Positions 30,509 to 40,761 of a stretch of 64,000 nucleotides of DNA are shown in pieces (position 1 is the stretch's first letter; every line of letters begins with the position of its first letter). Source of the stretch: Mesorhabditis belari (lineage: Eukaryota; Nematoda; Chromadorea; Rhabditida; Rhabditidae); contig CAUEEP010000725.1 in assembly GCA_958450365.1 (NCBI GenBank), positions 248,001 to 312,000 of the forward strand, written 5' to 3'. Both the position numbers and the translations under genes were made by a program. A model generated the notes under the pieces. It was not told the origin of the DNA and searched no databases. It saw nothing but the letters and a program-made list of their open reading frames with translations.

Positions 30509-33500
30509 TCATTCTTTCTTTCATTCTTTCTTTCTTTCCTTTTTCCTTACTTCTTCCTCCTTGTATCTCCCTTTTTCTCAGTAAATTAAGGTATCGAATA
30601 GCTCAGTGGTTAGAGGAATTGCCCGAAAAACAAAGCAATTGAGTCCCCTCTCAATCTACTTTCTTGCCAATTCCTTCTTTATAAAGAGAAACAAAAAGAT
30701 TTCAGCTCTTCTCGACTCACGAGAAGCAACTTCAGTTGTCCAATTTGTTTTGATGATTGTAAGAAATCTTTTCAGATAAATCTAAATCTACTTTAGATGA
30801 TCAATCATCGCATAAACCGATGATCATCTCCGAGTGTGGGCACACTCTTTGCCAAACTTGTGTCAATAGATTGTAACTTTTCATAATCTAAGCAAAACAA
30901 AGTCAGTAGAGCATGGGTTTTTGCAGGAAACGAGTCACTTTTAAACAGAAAACAGTAGCAAATAACTTTTGTATTCATGTTTTAGAAAACAAGAGCTATA
31001 TGCTAAACTGATTGACTTATTTTCTACAAAAAACTGAAATAAAAACAAAAAAACTTCTCAGAGCTGTTTATAATCAGAGAAATTTGTATTTATAGAGGCA
31101 AAAATAGCATTGATATTATCATATGTGACCAAATTACCATATATAAGCTTCAAATTGCATATTAACCTGTTTACCTTATTTTCTCTAATAGTAGTGCACC
31201 CTGAGCGTCGCCTAGATTCCTCGAAATCTCGAGAATCTCTTATCAGAACCTGTCGATGGGGGGAAAATGTAGCTGACGATGAGATCTAGTGAGGGATTTG
31301 AGTATTGAGCTTCTGGGAAAACTTTGAAAGCCGTAAAATAGTCATCAACTCGGCTTGCTCGCTGCCGGGGCGCACTACTATTAGAGAAAATACGGTACAC
31401 ATAAAACTGGAGCCAATTAAAAACGATTATTTCCTTTCATTGACCAGCTTTCATCATTCCACAAAGTAATGATCATTGCCTTTCAAGAGTTATGCATAAG
31501 TTGAAAAATTTCAAATCCTTTTATGGCATTCTATTCATTCAAATCCTTCTACGAAAGCTTAGAAACGAGTTGGTGGCCAAAATAGTCACCAACTCGGCTT
31601 GGCGGGTGCACTACTATTAGAGAAAATACGGTATAGACAGACCTAAAATCGACAGGTTAGAGGCTGGCTTAAAAATCTTTGTATCAACTAAAAATAAACC
31701 GATTTTCCTACTTGATTTAACATAGTTTCTAAATATTTATTAATTTTTAACAAAAATAGATACACTAATACTTTAAATAAATTAAATTATTAAATAAAAT
31801 TAAATAAAATTTCTTTCAATTTAAATAATTTAAATAAAAGAATTTAAAGAAAACTAAAGAATTTAAAAGTTAAATCAAAACTAAAACTAATCAAAGCTAA
31901 ACTAATCAAAGCTAAACTAATCAAACCAAAAACTAATCAAAACTAAACTAATCAAACCTAAAACTAATCAAACCAAAAACGAATCAAACCTATAACTAAT
32001 CAAAACTAATCAATCAAAACTAATCAAACCAAAAACTAATCAAAACTAAACTAATAAAACCAAAAACTAATCAAACCTAAAACTAATCAAAACTAAACTA
32101 ATCAAAACTAAAACTAATCAAACCAAAAACGAATCAAACCTATAACTAATCAAAACTAATCAATCAAAACTAATCAAACCAAAAACTAATCAAACCTAAA
32201 ACTAATCAAACCAAAAACTAATCAAAGCTAAACTAATCAAACCAAAAACTAATCAAACCAAAAACTAATCAAACCAAAAACGAATCAAAACTAAACTAAT
32301 CAAACCTAAAACTAATCAAACCAAAAACTAATCAAAACTAATCAATCAAAACTAATCAAACCAAAAACTAATCAAAGCTAAACTAATCAAACCAAAAACT
32401 AATCAAAACTAAAACTAATCAAAGCTAAACTAATCAAAACTAAAACTAATCAAACCAAAAACGAATCAAAACTAAACTAATCAAAACTAAACTAATCAAA
32501 ACTAAACTAATCAAACCAAAAACTAATCAAAACTAAAACTAATCAAAGCTAAACTAATCAAAACTAAAACTAATCAAACCAAAAACGAATCAAACCTATA
32601 ACTAATCAAAACTAATCAATCAAAACTAATCAAACCTAAAACTAATCAAAACAAAAATCCTAGAGTTGAATGTGCAGAATGTCGTGCTCCAATTCAGCGT
32701 GTTATCGTCAACTTTGCTTTCAAAAGTTCGTTTTTTGCTATTCTTTATATCTTTATGCAACTTTGCTAAGTTTTATTTAAAGCTTTAAAAGTCTTTTTCA
32801 ATAAAAATCTCTAAATAACAAAACAGAAGAAGAATTTAGATGCGATCGAAGAACGAGATGTTCAAGTGAATCAATTAAAAAATCTCATTTTTGCTCAGGT
32901 TTTAATGATTTTCCTTTAATAAGGATTTTCCTTTATCAAAGATTTTCCTTTTTAACTAAAATCTTTTTTAAAATCATTTTCTTCAACTTTCTATTCAGGA
33001 AAATGAGAAAAAGACGACTGAAGAGACCATAAAATTGCTTCAAAACGAATTGGAGACAAAGATGGCACTTTTGGTGAGATTTTCCGAAAAATTCTTTGAT
33101 TTTAGAAATCTATCAGTATAAAACTATTTGGTACTTGTGGAGTATCCGGGGCGTTTTTTCAATATCCGGGGTGGTAAAATTTTAAGATCCGGGGCGGTAA
33201 GATCCGGGTAAGATCCGGGGTAAACTTTCAAAAACCAACCAAATGCCCAAAAATGGTTTTCTTGTTAATATGGCTTTGCCGCTGCTTGCGTTTGGTAACT
33301 AAATTTTATGACTGTACCAGCAACGAATAAACAAGATGCACGAGTAATGCAAGAACATAAACATAAACCAAACATAATAATTAAATAAATTTGTGAAGTA
33401 AAACAGTGACTATTTGTAACAGTGACAATGAATACCACTTGTAAATCTATAGAATTTATCTATAGAATCTATAGAATTTACTTCTAGGCCAGGAAGCCAA

Positions 33501-36500
33501 AAGCGAGCAATATCCTTGAGAATTTGCTCAAATGCGTCCGCGCCTTTGAGCAAACTAAGGCGCCAGAGTCCTTCAGCAATCCATGACTCAATCATGTGTT
33601 CGTGGGTTCCATGACGAAATCGATTGCTATCTTTGAAAGGTCGCCAGAAGCGTTCTATTGTTTGTGTATGGATAGTCGCATCTTTCGAATCGAAAAAATT
33701 CACGCTATCATTTACCCATCCTCAAGTGTATTGTTTGTCGTTCGCCAAAGGGCGGTATGCTTTCCACCCATCGGAAAGAATACGAGAACCTGTCGCAATA
33801 AAGCGATGGATTTCTCTAATGAGTCTCCGAGGATCGATCAGGCACAATCACGGCAAAATATGATTTCGTTTCCCGACATATACCGCCAAATACCCACTTT
33901 TCTGGTACGATTCTCCCTTTGTGGCTTTTCCTCTTTGCAATTAGCGTCTCATCAATTTCAACCGTGATTGATCGATTGCTATTTTTGAAAGGTCGCCAGA
34001 AGCGTTCGATTGTTTGATCGGTTCGATCGTTCGATTTGAATTTGCCACCAGATCACTTAAGCGGCTGAATATCTTTAAAAGGGGTCGTGTACAACGTATA
34101 TAAAATTTTACCCCTCCCGGATCTTAAAATTTTACCATCCCGGTTATTGTAAGACCCCCCGGATACTCCACAAGTACCAACGATTTAATTTACTATTTTT
34201 TAGGTTGCTGAAACTCTTGATAAGAAAGTTTCTCATGAAAGCATTCAAGAGAGACAAAAAGCTCAATTTGAGATTGAGAATTTGAAGAAACAATTGGCTC
34301 AGATAAAGTAAAAACATTAAAATTACAGAGTTTAATTCAAATTTCAGAGAAAAAGCAAAACTAGAGACCGAAAAAAAAACGAAAAATCAAGCGTCTGTAG
34401 AGGTAATTTTTACGGAAAAGAAACCTTTCAAATCCTCAAAATTGAATAATGAATTCAATTTGATATTAAAAACGATGAAAATCTTTAGAAACACATGGTT
34501 TTGGTAAGCGGACTACCGGAAAAGAAACCGACGGCTACAAAGATTTTCAAAGATTTGATAGCTGCGTTCACTGACGAGCCGTTGAAGTGAGGAATTAAGG
34601 CTTAGGCTCAGGCTTAGGCTTAGGCTGCTAGGCTTAGGCTCAAGCTCAGGCTTAGGCTTAGGCTTAGGCTTAGGCTTAGGCTTAGGCTTAGGCTTAGGCT
34701 GAGGCTTTGGCTTAGGCTGAGGCTTAGGCTGAGGCTTAGACTTAGGCTGCTAGGCTTAGGCTCAGGCTCAGGCTTAGGCTTAGGCTTAGGCTTAGGCTGA
34801 GGCTTTGGCTTAGGCTGAGGCTTAGGCTGAGGCTTAGACTTAGGCTGCTAGGCTTAGGCTTAGGCTCAGGCTCAGGCTCAGGCTTAGGCTTAGGCCTAGA
34901 CTTAGACTCTGAATTGTATAAACAAATAGATGAACCCCCATTTTATCAAGAATAATCAGCTGTATCTAATCATAAAATTTAGATTTTGAAGGGATTAAGC
35001 TTTTTAGGACTTCTAGATACTGCGTTTCAAATTCTTAAGCGTACTCTTTTTACCCTTCCCCTCTAGGGTGAGGTACAATTAGAGAGGTAGTTAGACAGGG
35101 GTACTACTAGAGGGATAGAGTCCAATTAAAGCATTTACGGTACATTTTTTCTTTTTCTCGCCGCTCACTTAACCGATTTGGCTACACTTTGTTTCATTCG
35201 ATAGCCCTGATTAATATCTATCGAATGAAGGCAAGTGTAGCCAAATTGGTAAGCCAAAGAACCAATAATCTAATCTAGGATTGAAACCTTGACCTCTTGA
35301 CTCAGATATAGGGCTCTTAGCCAGCTATGGTGGCCAAAAACCTAAACCGATTATCAAAATTTCAGAATAGAATTCGTGAAGCCGGCTTCTCTCGGTCAAG
35401 CACTTGTCACATTTAATCAACTTGATTTTGCTTTAAAAGTTTAAAAGTTTTCAATAATATTTCTCAATTTCTTTAGTTTATCACACTTTACAACCAGAAA
35501 AGTTACGGGGATACTGATTTTTTGATGAAAATCGAACTTTTCAAGGAAACATCTTCAAGGAATTTATCGGTTCCAACAAAAGGTGTAATTATTTGAAAAC
35601 AAACAATACAGAAATTCAGATGAGCACAGTGATTCGGAGATTTCAAGAAGTTCTTCGCCTTCTCAGCCAAATCGGAATCTTGTGAGTGAAAAGTTTAGGA
35701 AAATCGAGCCTTTCAAAGAATTGACTGAAAAAAAAGCCAATAACATGAAAAGTTCTGCATAGAATCATAAAACGACTGTTTCTTTATCTTCAAATAGTTC
35801 CAGGAAATTGACAAGACGAAGATTTTCATAAAAAATCTTCCCTCACAAGCCACAAATCAGAATGTGATCAAATGGATCTTCAAAGACAATCCGAATTTGG
35901 TATTGGGAAGGTGAAGTTAACTCTGTTACGTCTAAATTTTTACGAAATTCAGTTTATCTCTGAAATTGGATCCTTTTGGAATGCAGACTTGTATCGCAAA
36001 GTTCCGGAATGAAAAAGAAGTGGACAAGGTTTGAATTTGAAAGCTCAACAATTTTTTGAGCTTACAAAAAGCTCAACAAAATGATTTTAGATAATCTCGG
36101 AGTTCAATAATAAGGTTTATCCGGGTACGGAAACAATTCTGCATGTCCAACATTTCAAAACAAATCAGCCGAAAGGAAGATCGAAATCGAGAGGTGATGG
36201 AAAATATACTGAAATCTCAAACACAAATGGTAGCCATGAGTGCCAAAATGAATTTGTTCTATATTACGAATTACTAGTGTGCTTTCCCTTGAATTCACTA
36301 GACATTCACTAGGCGAATTCACTAGACGTGGCTAGATCTGGGCGCTGGGAATAATGAATGAACAAAATCAAGTTGATTCAATAAACGCGTGTGAAAATGT
36401 TTCAATGAAGCTCGAAGAAACAATGTGCCCCGGAGAAAAAAAGGAATCACTTTGATGAAACTTGTGGAAGTATCTCGAACAAAAGAAAACAACTTTCACA

Positions 36501-39117
36501 AGACCAAATGAGAGGAAATTCCGACTAAATGGGGGGAGAAGGCGTCCTCTGTACGCAGAGGGGCGTCCTTTTATACGCAGAAGTGGCATCCTTTTATACG
36601 CAGAAGGGGCATCCTTTTATACGCAGAAGGGGCATCCTTTTATACGCAGAAGGGCCATCCTTTTATACGCTGGAGGGGCGTCCTTTTATACGCAGAAGGG
36701 GCATCCTTTTATACGCAGAAGTGGCATCCTTTTATACGCAGAGGTGGCATCCTTTTATACGCTGGAGGGGCGTCCTTTTATACGCAGAAGGGGCATCCTT
36801 TTATACGCAGAAGTGGCATCCTTTTCTACGCATGTGAGCGCGACATTGTTTAGGGTACGGTATTTCTGGTGTCTTATTAGCTTTTTGCTGAGTCGTCGTC
36901 ACAATTCGCCCAATATACTAGCTGGTTTTTAAAAGTTTTCTTTTAGATCCCCAACCGCGGAAAGCTGTTGGTGGACGATTCAGTGGTAGACCGTCTTTGT
37001 CTCCAACTCGCTCAGCACAATCATCAAACTTTTCGAATCTGGGTAATTGAAAATTGAATCTATCTGAAAAGGAACCCCAAGCATATTTAGCTCAAAGACC
37101 TCAAGATCAGTTCAATCCATTCAATTTTCCAATGCCTCCAATGATCCCTCAATTCCCTGGCTTTCAAATCCTTCCACCTCCTTATCAACCTCAAATTTTT
37201 CCAAATATTTATCAAAATAATCAGGTGAGATCTATTAAAAGCGAATCTAAAATAAAGAAAATAACTAGATCACTTCTCCAACGATTTTTATCTCAAATCT
37301 CCCATTGAGTACATCTCGCGCGGATCTGATCGAGTATTTTCACAACAAGACTCTTGAAGGAGAGTCGATTCAAGTGGCTGAAGTGGATGGGTTTGTTAAT
37401 TTGATCATTTAAATAAAGTTTCTAATAGCTAAGCCGATTTATTGAATGGTAAAAAGAAAATAAACGAATCCCGAAAAGGAATGCTTCCGAATTTTTCTTT
37501 AGAATCAAATTTCTCCCATCGCTTCAACCAAATCCCATCCACAAAACCTGCTTGATCACTTTCAAAACGCCAAGAGCAGCTCAATTGGTTAAATACAAAT
37601 AATTTTAAAAAGTATTGATCATTTTAGGCTCAACGTTATTTCTTTGGAAAGCCTTTTCAACATCCTGGTTGTTTTTTGAACATCGAGTTACGGTATTTTG
37701 ATTGTAAAACTGAAATTACAAAAATTTAGTGGCCTTCAACCGCAAACGAGTCCTTTTATGCAGGTAACAGCAGTAGAATAAAAAAATTTGGCTCAAAGAT
37801 GGCTGAGAAAAAGCCCGTAAAGAAAAACGGACGGACAAACACTGCTCTTTTAGTTGTATAATAGTTTATAGAGTGTGTTCCTCGCGAGTAAGTAATTACT
37901 TCAGTAAAATTGCCTGAGTAATTTTTACTTGATTAATCGACTTTTTTTGGCCGAGTAACTACGAGTAATCCTCTTTACACGTTGAGTAAATTGAATATCT
38001 CTTTACATTTGAGGGGAATTCGCCACCAAATAAGTTAAACAATTGAATAGCTTTAAAAGAAATCGTGTAAAAGTCAGCGCTCGTGATTTTTTCGCGTCAA
38101 TTTTTGCAATGATTTTCGCTAATCGCTAATAAGCTTTTTCACCAACCTTGTGTGTGCGTGCGCTACGAGTAATCCTCTTTACACGCCGAGTAACTACGAG
38201 TAATCCTCTTTACACGCCGAGTAACTACGAGCAATCCTCTTTACACGCCGAGCAACTACGAGCAATCCTCTTTACACGCCGAGTAACTACGAGCAATCCT
38301 CTTTACAGTTGAGTAAATTGAATATCTTTACATGCGTGCGTGCGGTATGTGTGCGTTTAAAAAATGCATTACTCGCGAGGAACACACTCGAATAGTTTAT
38401 TCAGTACAACCGACTCCGGTCGACGCAATTTTGCCTGGACAGGCATCGGAAATTTGCATTTAATCGCTAAAAATTGATCATTAAATTAAAGATTAGCATA
38501 ATGAATGTGTTTTTAATGCAAAATCTTGAAAAAAGATCAATTGTTGACGTCTTGAAAACATCCAAATTCGGCAAATTCGTGAAATGAGCTGGAAAAGAGT
38601 TTGACTTTCGTAGAGCTCGAAGTACATTTTCTAATTTGCTAATTATCATGTACCGTTTATTACGAACTATGTAATTGGTCATGCATTTTAGGAAAATCGA
38701 GTTTTAATCAAAAATCTGCCTGCATCGGTGACCGAAAATGATCTTGTCGAGATGTTTCATCAAATTTGCAAAATCGCTCATGATCAAGATTTAAGGCCAA
38801 AGTTGATTTTTGATAGTTGAAAATCTAAAAGCAATTGTTTACATAAATTTAAAGCAAATCACCAATTACAGGATTAATTTGAAGCGACTTCCAAATGGGA
38901 CAAGCGAAGCGATAATTTCGTTTCAAACTTTGGAAGGAGCGCAGAGGGTCAGAATTTCTTGAATTTTTGCAGAATTTTTGCGAATTTAGATGCAATTTTG
39001 AGAAACTTTTATTAAAAAATGATTTTTGATTACTTTAATACATCCAATTTTCAGATTTCTCTCCTCTACAAAGCACACGATTTCCAGGGAAAAACCATTC
39101 ACGCATCGTTGATTTGA
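27612..39117 (+). CDS. RING finger, coiled-coil and four-RRM protein
   Basis: Probable E3 ubiquitin ligase that binds RNA. 29 exons: 27612-27656, 29128-29225, 29273-29402, 29660-29814, 29900-29963, 30054-30163, 30706-30758, 30776-30872, 32664-32700, 32827-32898, 32999-33073, 34204-34307, 34348-34402, 34489-34586, 35366-35438, 35477-35582, 35620-35681, 35804-35910, 35953-36028, 36091-36193, 36947-37042, 37091-37224, 37269-37390, 37503-37587, 37628-37692, 37730-37763, 38692-38801, 38872-38947, 39055-39117; about 834 aa. After an unrecognised N-terminal 200 residues comes a C3HC4 RING from 212 (CPIC, ECGHTLCQTC, VECAEC), then a charged coiled coil (about 265-365). RRM-like units start near 366 (VLVSGLP), 479 (IFIKNLP), 651 (IFISNLP) and 753 (VLIKNLP). 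Doubtful: first exon, the 29660 acceptor, and the exon ending 32700 (the more natural donor at 32726 breaks frame). Large introns hold a palindrome, a satellite, Merlin, telomeric repeats and a hAT MITE. Confidence 0.88.
28034..29067. mobile_element. 1-kb palindromic (fold-back) element
   Basis: Two arms of about 500 bp, near-perfect reverse complements, meet near 28470-28520. The left arm starts GAGATCAACTCCAT; the right arm ends with its complement at 29067. The right arm alone carries about four extra copies of a 26-bp unit (AGCGTAGTCGATTTAGAATC...) at 28915-29035. It lies in the proposed first intron of the RING gene. Confidence 0.9.
29584..29672 (-). other. tRNA-like remnant overlapping a proposed exon start
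   Basis: On the minus strand, A-box-like GACTGACATGGTTAAGAG and B-box-like GGCTTCAATCCC occur with extra sequence between. It overlaps the first bases of the exon at 29660, which weakens either call. Low confidence. Confidence 0.3.
30284..30545. repeat. Two simple repeats
   Basis: 30284-30345 holds 12-bp units GGAGACAAGAAT and variants continue to 30380. 30448-30545 is a pyrimidine tract of TTTC tetramers with occasional ATTC. ORFs through them are repeat readings. They lie in the RING-gene intron 30164-30705. Confidence 0.9.
30590..30652 (+). other. tRNA-like remnant (5' half)
   Basis: TAGCTCAGTGGTTAGAG is a textbook D arm/A box. The anticodon and T arms that follow are degenerate (AATTGAGTCCCC in place of a B box). 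Intronic. Confidence 0.4.
31171..31397. mobile_element. MITE with TACCNTATTTTCTCTAATAGTAGTGC ends
   Basis: Inverted ends of about 27 bp, with the complement ATTAGAGAAAATACGGTA at the right. A further solo end occurs at about 31604-31633. The same family occurs at 60508-60773 and 60795-60972. It lies in the intron that splits the RING domain. Confidence 0.85.
31880..32655. repeat. Satellite-like array, 11-16-bp AACTAATCAAA units
   Basis: About 775 bp made of AACTAATCAAACC, AAACTAATCAAAGCT and AACGAATCAAACC variants in higher-order patterns; a roughly 180-bp block recurs. It lies in the intron between the two halves of the RING domain and stops only a few bases before the acceptor at 32663. 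Confidence 0.95.
33130..34178 (-). mobile_element. Merlin DNA transposon (defective)
   Basis: Inverted ends GGTACTTGTGGAGTATCCGG and complement are flanked by the 8-bp near-duplication AACTATTT / AACGATTT. The broken minus-strand frames show the ISXO2/IS1595-type transposase expected of Merlin: VEIDETLIAKRKSHKGR, EKWVFGGICRET, VPDRSS, then NFFDSKDATIHTQTIERFW. Stops and a frameshift between 33700 and 33990 disable it. It is 1049 bp long, in a RING-gene intron (33074-34203). Confidence 0.9.
34597..34910 (+). repeat. Interstitial telomeric repeat (TTAGGC)n
   Basis: About 50 hexamers, mainly TTAGGC with interspersed CTCAGG, CTGAGG and GCTAGG variants. The G-rich strand is the plus strand. TTAGGC is the nematode telomere repeat. 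It fills an intron inside the first RRM coding region of the RING gene. The copy of this intron at 48255-49069 lacks it. Confidence 0.95.
35258..35338 (-). other. tRNA-like remnant
   Basis: On the minus strand, TAGCTGGCTAAGAGCCC resembles a D arm and GGTTTCAATCCTAG resembles the T loop region, at tRNA spacing. Stems are imperfect. Intronic. Confidence 0.45.
36545..36835. repeat. Minisatellite, 23-bp unit
   Basis: About 13 copies of GAAGGGGCATCCTTTTATACGC plus A. Because the unit is not a multiple of three and has no stops, it stays open in several frames (ORFs of 102 and 156 aa). It lies in the intron between RING-gene exons 36091-36193 and 36947-37042. It is absent from the paralogous intron at 49831-50196. 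Confidence 0.93.
37869..38391. mobile_element. hAT-type MITE with internal minisatellite
   Basis: Ends TAGAGTGTGTTCCTCGCGAG and TCGAGTGTGTTCCTCGCGAG (complement) are flanked by the 8-bp duplication ATAGTTTA (37861-37868, 38392-38399). Sub-terminal AGTAATTACT runs are typical of hAT MITEs. About five copies of a 31-bp unit (GAGTAACTACGAGCAATCC...) at about 38155-38305. In the RING-gene intron 37764-38691. Confidence 0.88.
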
Positions 39118-39979
39118 TTCGAAGAAACTCTTCAATTTTTTCATTTATTTTGTTCACAGTTCTTCTGAATTCAATAATAATAATAAAATCAAACCTTTAT
39201 GCATTCGATTTTTAGTGATTAAAGTGCTGAATCCATTGTGCAAACAGGGATTTCCATCGGTTGAGCATTTGAAATTCACTCTGAAACTCGATGCTCATCA
39301 ATGACTAGCGAAAAAGCTATTTAAATAAGTAAATCTATCTATAATCTATCTATAAATTATAGTAGCTTTTTCAGAATATTTTCGAAAAAAATCAAATTCT
39401 TAAAGCTATCATAATCTTCTCGAATCCATTTTTCTAAACCATGTCCCCATTTCTCTTTCGATCGTAATCTTGCCTCTATTTTTAGCCAACTTTTTATCCA
39501 ATTCTTTGAGGATTCACAAAGAATAACGAAAGATACAAAAAAGGGAATAGATTCGATAAAAAATGGAAAAAAGATTACGATAAAAAAGGGACGCTTTAAG
39601 AAACACTATTTGACAAAAGCATTTTTACGATAACAAGTTGAGGTCGACTTAATTTTGATCCCATTCAATTCACAGCATCGAATGGGATTAAAATTAAATC
39701 ATTCAGAAAAGCTGAAAGAAAGCTTACGGTAGCTTACGGTAGCAAAAGAGCCAAAAGATCCAAAAGATCCAAAAGATCCAAAAGAACCAAGTAAACCAAC
39801 AAGGCGAAATCGGACAAATACTAAAAATTGGTCAAAATATTAAATCTTTAAGCTATTTTTTACAACTGAAAGCAATTTTTTTTGATTGTTTATTGGGCAA
39901 AACAATGGTATTTACTAGAATCAGCCAACTGCCATCTCAAAAAAATAATTAAACCATTGATAAAATAATAATTTTCATT

Positions 39980-40124
39980 TATTTTTCGACAAAGAACCTC
40001 AACGTGGGGAGCCTTGAGCGTTAATGCAGGCCTTGAATTGTTTCGGAAACGTATTGACCGTGGCGATCAGGTAGGCTGTATCCAACTCATCCCAGGCTTT
40101 CATCAACAATTTCTTCAATGAATT
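39980..40124 (-). mobile_element. Tc1/mariner-like transposase C-terminal remnant
   Basis: The minus strand reads SLKKLLMKAWDELDTAYLIA, then TFPKQFKACINAQG, the usual last 40 residues of a Tc1/mariner-superfamily transposase. A diverged copy lies at 48640-48745 as part of the local duplication. Confidence 0.7.
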
Positions 40125-40172
40125 TCTTTCACTTTATCGTTTGAATAAAGTATTATTATTATTATTATTATT
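40125..40172 (+). mobile_element. Extreme 3' end of a non-LTR retrotransposon
   Basis: TTTCTTTCACTTTATCGTTT then GAATAAAG and an ATT-repeat tail, identical in type to the 3' end at 58682-58716. The duplicated sequence at about 48740 lacks it and reads straight through AATGAATTGATC, so this is a heavily 5'-truncated insertion. Confidence 0.8.
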
Positions 40173-40761
40173 AATTGATCTTTTGAAATTGATAAACAGT
40201 CTTGATCTTCAGCCGTCTTCAGTCTTCGTCTTCAGTTCGGTCGCCAATGTACTACTTTTGTGCAAGACTATGATCGAATCGCGATGAAGAGATTTCTTAA
40301 CCATTCCTAAAATTAGCAACGTTTTTGAGTAATAATATAAAATACAATCAAATAACGAGAAAAAAACCAGAAAAAAAGCTGATAAAGCTTTATGAAAGTA
40401 AATCAAAGGCATTTTAATTGACTGGAGTTGCTATAATTTTGGAGGAACAAACAGTGATATCGCAATTGACTGTAGAATCAATTGTGATATCACTTTTTGT
40501 CCATGATTATCAAAATTTCAGAATGGAATTGAACGACGAATTGCGATGAACAGATTTTATGATTGGGGAAAAGATTTATGATTGGGAGAAAGGGTAAATT
40601 TGTGAGCATTTGTAGACTCGTCGCTGCCATTTCCCGAAGAGATAAGACTTCTTCTGACTTTTCCCACCTCAGCATCTTTTTGTTTCTTTCTTCTACCAAT
40701 CGATCTTGACTTTTGGCTAAAATCGGAATTAATCTTTCAAATTCTAGCGAGCATACATCCT

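Larger units (their letters stand above)
39118..40761. other. Spacer between RING-RRM and kinase-RRM genes
   Basis: Begins with the 3' flank of the RING gene. From about 39897 to 40525 it matches intron sequence of the kinase gene (48530-49085), ending at the shared acceptor ATTATCAAAATTTCAG. That part holds a Tc1/mariner remnant and a retrotransposon tail. No ORF of interest lies between 40526 and the kinase start. Confidence 0.7.

Noticed and set aside
33596..33967. 123-aa and 79-aa plus-strand ORFs
   Set aside because: Antisense shadows of the Merlin transposase, whose conserved blocks read on the minus strand.
36462..36932. Two overlapping ORFs of 102 and 156 aa
   Set aside because: They read through a 23-bp minisatellite that is open in more than one frame and lies in an intron that the paralogue has without the repeat.
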